In this document: positions 60,072 to 64,000 of the stretch, in pieces
How the letters are laid out: every line of letters starts with the position of its first letter
Numbering within the stretch: the stretch's first letter is position 1
Source of the DNA: Eretmocerus hayati
Lineage: Eukaryota > Arthropoda > Insecta > Hymenoptera > Aphelinidae
Direction of reading: 5' to 3'
Length of the DNA: 64,000 nt
NCBI GenBank assembly: GCA_029851415.1
Contig: CM056743.1
Span: 24,156,905-24,220,904, forward strand
The notes under the pieces: model-generated
Seen by the model: only the letters and a program-made list of their open reading frames with translations
Database searches by the model: none
Told to the model about the DNA's origin: nothing
Program-made: the position numbers and the translations under genes

Positions 60072-60492
60072 CCCTAGTAAAAATAAGTGCCTCGTGATCA
60101 TATATGAACATGTTCCCGACCGGACTGTGGTCATACATGACCACCTATGACCATGAGGCCGGAGTCATAGGTCGTCATTGGCCTCCATACTTGATCCTAG
60201 GAATTCATGTTAGAAATGAAGCACTTCATTGCCAACTCGAAATGTTTCTTAATCCGAAGCTTCGAAATAAGCGCGCTTGGGACTCCAACTGCTAGGCCTC
60301 CGTCCGATATTGAAAATGTCATGCACAACCACTTGATTACAATACCCTACGGCCATTCACGAGTTGGCTTTGTGTACCTATGACTAACCATGGAGACATA
60401 ATATTTTCTGAGGTCATAGAAGGTCATAGATGACCACAGTTCGGCTGGGAACGTGTTCATATATGATCATGAGGCACTTATTTCTACTAGGG
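60072..60492. mobile_element. CCCTAGTAAA foldback MITE
   Basis: 421 bp with ends CCCTAGTAAAAATAAGTGCC and GGCACTTATTTCTACTAGGG, flanked by TA (60070-60071, 60493-60494). The first 80 bp (…TCATATATGA…CCGGACTGTGGTCATA) match the ends of the 10.5 kb element at 358-10823, so this is a short deletion relative of it. Confidence 0.85.
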
Positions 60493-60498
60493 TACTTA

Positions 60499-60826
60499 CA
60501 AGGGGAACCCACGAAGTGCGGGTCACCAAAGCTCACGAGATTTTTTTCACAGTCTTGTACCACCTAGAATATAAAGAATCCAGAGTAACTCCGTCAAATG
60601 GGCCCTCTGTCCGAAGTTACAGCGTATGACATTAGCATTGCCCATATAGGCCCATGTTAAAAAGTGGTTTATATAGATATACTGTCAATGCAGAGGGTTT
60701 CCGCTTGTAGCTCCGAACAGGAGGCCCATTTGACTGAGTTACTTTGGATTCTCCATTCTAGGTGGTACGAGATTGCGAAAAAAGTTTGGTGAGATTTGGT
60801 GACCCGCACTTCGTGGGTCTCCCTTA
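60499..60826. mobile_element. CAAGG-family foldback, subfamily A
   Basis: 328 bp with TTA on both sides (60496-60498, 60827-60829), four bases from the end of the CCCTAG MITE. Arms share ACCACCTAGAATAT, AGAATCCA and GTCAAATGGGCC with the pair at 8521-9263. The loop core is in the opposite orientation (TTAGCATTGCCCATATAGGC). Confidence 0.9.
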
Positions 60827-60829
60827 TTA

Positions 60830-61211
60830 GTTGTAACCCACTCGCGACATTACATGAACTTATAGAAATCATTTATAAGGACACGAATTTTTAGACAGGA
60901 CACAGAAAGTTTTCTGGCATTATCCAAGCATATACGCGCCGCGCGCGAAAAGTTAAGATCGACGCCGGTGCGGCCGGAGGCTCTGCTCCGGACCGCACCG
61001 AAGGACACGCGGCAGCCCGCCAAATTCGCCATTCTCTTCCCGCGCAACCCGCAACCGAGACGACGGCATCGTGTATATCTATATGTACAGTATCGTGAGT
61101 GTATTGACTCGAAGCATCGCGTCAGTGCATCGGCCGTGCTTTATGTACCTATATACATAACGTGAGTGAGTGACCGCGATACTTGTTCGCGACGGAGCCA
61201 GGGCTGAATAT
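60830..61211. other. CpG-rich stretch, no gene recognised
   Basis: About 380 bp. From 60930 to 61150 it is GC- and CpG-rich with a hairpin (60967-60999: GGTGCGG.CGGAG / CTCCG.CCGCACC). A GTGAGTGAGTG donor-like site occurs at about 61161. It might be a 5' exon or promoter region, but no frame is recognisable. Confidence 0.3.
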
Positions 61212-61215
61212 ATAA

Positions 61216-63352
61216 GAGTCATTCTGGAGCAAGCTGGACAAAACCGTCACCAGGGGGGTCTGGGAAAAATCCGCAAAAATTTTTTTCCATTAGTACTATG
61301 TTAAAATAGTACGAAAAATTTTTTTTCAGATTTTTTCGGCCCCCCTTGTGGGCCCCAGGGCCCATAAAAGGGCCATTTTAGGCCCTTTTTTAGCCTATTC
61401 TTTTAAGATTCTTTCAAAATATTGAATTGCGTTGGAACTATGATTTTTTAAAATCATAGTTCCAACGCAATTCAATATTTTTCAACGTACTTGGGCGCAT
61501 TTTTCTCGTCAAGACTAGTACTTTTGAAAAAAAAATTGTCCAACGCCACTTGGTGAGCCTGACGGCTTCTGCAAGCTAATTATCGAGAGCAAATTTTAGC
61601 GATTTTTGGGCCTGCTTCAAAGCGATCTAGCTCCTACTAGACATGTGATAATCGACTTCTGCAGGTGGTCATTTTAAAGGTCTTGAAAAAATCTACAATT
61701 TGACCACCTGCAAAAGTCGATTATCGTACTTTTCATAGGAGCTATAGCCGATACAAGTTGAGCTATTTACGAAAAAGTCGAAAATTCAGGACTCGATTCC
61801 AAAAATATATCTTAATTTTTTTCCACCAAACTTGTGCGAAAATGTTCTTTCAGACATCTACTTTCAGTAAAAAAAATTTGGCGGAGGTTATTTTTTTTGA
61901 TTTTTTTTGCCGAGTGTTACAAAATGCCGCATTTCGTGGTTTTAGCAAAAACGGCATCTTTGACCACGGTAACATACGCTCCCATCTGGACTGATGTGCA
62001 CCAATCTGTGTGAAAGTACTCCCCAAAGTACCCCCAAGTACGTGTGAGAAGTTGCGGGGACGTGCCTCCAGCCAGGAGCGAGCTGTAGGTTCTATTTACC
62101 GTGTCAAAGATAGGCATTATTTTGGCTATTCGAGCGTAGGCGACCGAGAGCATGATTCTACTTGTTCTGGCTTACAAATGAGATAATGGGCTAGAATGAG
62201 GATCCAAACATACTTTTCCGACTCAAAATGACCATCTGAACACAATTCCGAGGTCAGTTTTGCTCTAAATAGTCGTCCCTCTGCCCCTCAAGAACTTAGA
62301 TTCTGTCGACGGGTTCTGACACCGTTGAGGCACTGGACGACATTCTAGAGCTAAACTGACCTCGGAATTGTGTTCAGATGGTCATTTTGAGTCGGAAAAG
62401 TATGTTTGGATCCTCATTCTAGCCCATTATCTCATTTGTAAGCCAGAACAAGTAGAATCATGCTCTCGGTCGCCTACGCTCGAATAGCCAAAATAATGCC
62501 TATCTTTGACACGGTAAATAGAACCTACAGCTCGCTCCTGGCTGGAGGCACGTCCCCGCAACTTCTCACACGTACTTGGGGGTACTTTGGGGAGTACTTT
62601 CACACAGATTGGTGCACATCAGTCCAGATGGGAGCGTATGTTACCGTGGTCAAAGATGCCGTTTTTGCTAAAACCACGAAATGCGGCATTTTGTAACACT
62701 CGGCAAAAAAAATCAAAAAAAATAACCTCCGCCAAATTTTTTTTACTGAAAGTAGATGTCTGAAAGAACATTTTCGCACAAGTTTGGTGGAAAAAAATTA
62801 AGATATATTTTTGGAATCGAGTCCTGAATTTTCGACTTTTTCGTAAATAGCTCAACTTGTATCGGCTATAGCTCCTATGAAAAGTACGATAATCGACTTT
62901 TGCAGGTGGTCAAATTGTAGATTTTTTCAAGACCTTTAAAATGACCACCTGCAGAAGTCGATTATCACATGTCTAGTAGGAGCTAGATCGCTTTGAAGCA
63001 GGCCCAAAAATCGCTAAAATTTGCTCTCGATAATTAGCTTGCAGAAGCCGTCAGGCTCACCAAGTGGCGTTGGACAATTTTTTTTTCAAAAGTACTAGTC
63101 TTGACGAGAAAAATGCGCCCAAGTACGTTGAAAAATATTGAATTGCGTTGGAACTGTGATTTTTTTAGAATAGGCTAAAAAAGGGCCTAAAATGGCCCTT
63201 TTATGGGCCCTGGGGCCCACAAGGGGGGCCGAAAAAATCTGAAAAAAATTTTTTCGTACTATTTTAACATAGTACTAATGGAAAAAAATTTTTGCGGATT
63301 TTTCCCAGACCCCCCTGGTGACGGTTTTGTCCAGCTTGCTCCAGAATGACTC
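61216..63352. mobile_element. 2.14 kb near-perfect palindrome, GAGTCATTCTGG ends, ATAA duplication
   Basis: Arms 61216-62260 and 62353-63352 are virtually identical with a spacer of about 92 bp. ATAA flanks both ends (61212-61215, 63353-63356). Identical 78-codon frames in each arm (MLSVAYARIAKIMP… and MSYLRKSRKFRTR…) reflect symmetry, not genes. The arms differ chiefly by a 44-47 bp extra piece in the left arm near 61400-61447. The terminal GAGTMATTC and 4 bp duplication match the element at 23879-25239. No transposase. Confidence 0.95.
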
Positions 63353-63356
63353 ATAA

Positions 63357-64000
63357 GTATATTCAACATCACCACCGTCGATATCCTTTCGACCCTTCCC
63401 CTTACCTCACACCTCTCCTCTTCCCAAGTCAGCAGCCATCCGCTGCGATATTATCACGCCCTTTATTATTGATTGAATTACATATCATTTCTTCAATATT
63501 GCACGTTATTGACTATTCAAATCTGTGACGGCCCTTCACGTCCAGATATCCAAATCATAGAATTCTCACGGTTAATGGCCATACAACGAAATAAATTCCG
63601 TTCATATTTACGCATCAATTTCAAAATAAGATTTCGACCGTGCCTACGACTATTTCGCGAACATCTTTTCAGCACGACCCGTCAAGCGACGGAAAGATCA
63701 AAGACAGTGAGGTATCCTGGTGCAGCAGAGTTTAACGACACTCCACGATATCATCCTCGTTTCACGATTCGTGATGAAATTAATCCTGCGCTATTTCATA
63801 CACAATTTGCATACTCTATTCTTCTGACAAGCGATATTTATTCCTAATCATTTTTACCATAACTGCCGCGTACGTCAACGTATTTATGGAATATTAATCA
63901 TTATTATATAAGTTAGTGTGTCATGCTCGATAAATAGATGAGATGAAGGCGACAATGACAACACCAGGAGAAAAGGAATACATAGTACAGGATATCTAAG
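63357..64000. other. No gene recognised
   Basis: A 124-codon plus-strand frame (63473-63847) is among the longest in the window but carries no domain or motif I know, and starts downstream of no evident promoter or acceptor. Left unassigned. Confidence 0.3.

Noticed and set aside
61758..62855. Identical pairs of 78-codon frames on opposite strands
   Set aside because: Pure consequence of palindrome symmetry; no domain and no start or stop context that suggests a gene.

Overview
This window looks like arthropod, most likely insect, nuclear DNA. It is AT-rich, has no bacterial-style gene packing, and no intact long reading frame. It carries one recognisable exon of an immunoglobulin cell-surface protein of the Dpr type (minus strand, 12274-12410) and a broken CR1-like non-LTR retrotransposon. 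Nearly everything else with visible structure is non-autonomous mobile DNA. No transposase gene was found. The order of insect cannot be fixed from the sequence alone.

Left end (1-11828): a Russian-doll stack of insertions. A palindromic element ending in GGGTGGGCC (230-11828, TA duplication) is split by a 10.5 kb element with about 475 bp inverted ends beginning CCCTAGTAAA (358-10823, AG duplication). That element holds a CAGGGTGTCC foldback (2686-3453), a CCCAAGTG palindrome (4407-9517) itself split by a 3.8 kb element (4513-8345), a tandem pair of CAAGG foldbacks (8521-9263), and another CAAGG foldback in its right arm (10176-10504). The Dpr exon lies about 450 bp beyond this stack, so on the minus strand the stack is probably intronic or 3'-flanking DNA of that gene.

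Middle (12-49 kb): a CAAGG-related foldback (14162-14489), the CR1-like 3' fragment (14692-15620), a 1.36 kb long-TIR element with AAGA duplication (23879-25239), elements whose interiors repeat a short motif (21345-22281, 39087-39935), smaller foldbacks at 40.0-41.1 kb, and two head-to-tail non-autonomous Helitrons (45339-46956, 46969-48619). Both Helitrons have A/T target flanks, TC starts, GC hairpins and CTAG ends. Long stretches between these (for example 25.2-31.9 kb and 32.2-39.1 kb) show nothing I can name.

Right end (49-64 kb): a TTAA-flanked piggyBac-type MITE, a 26 bp minisatellite split by a GC-rich block, a possible minus-strand TATA/initiator promoter at 52.2 kb, a degenerate tRNA-like Pol III unit, a 2.4 kb complex dense in the 9-mer GTGCGNRAA, three foldbacks at 59.6-60.8 kb, and a 2.1 kb almost perfect palindrome (61216-63352, ATAA duplication).

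Taken together, the window is a gene-poor, probably largely intronic interval shaped by foldback elements. Several unrelated-looking families share a design: short termini plus many internal copies of a family-specific motif. If transcribed as introns, the long inverted repeats would fold into double-stranded RNA.
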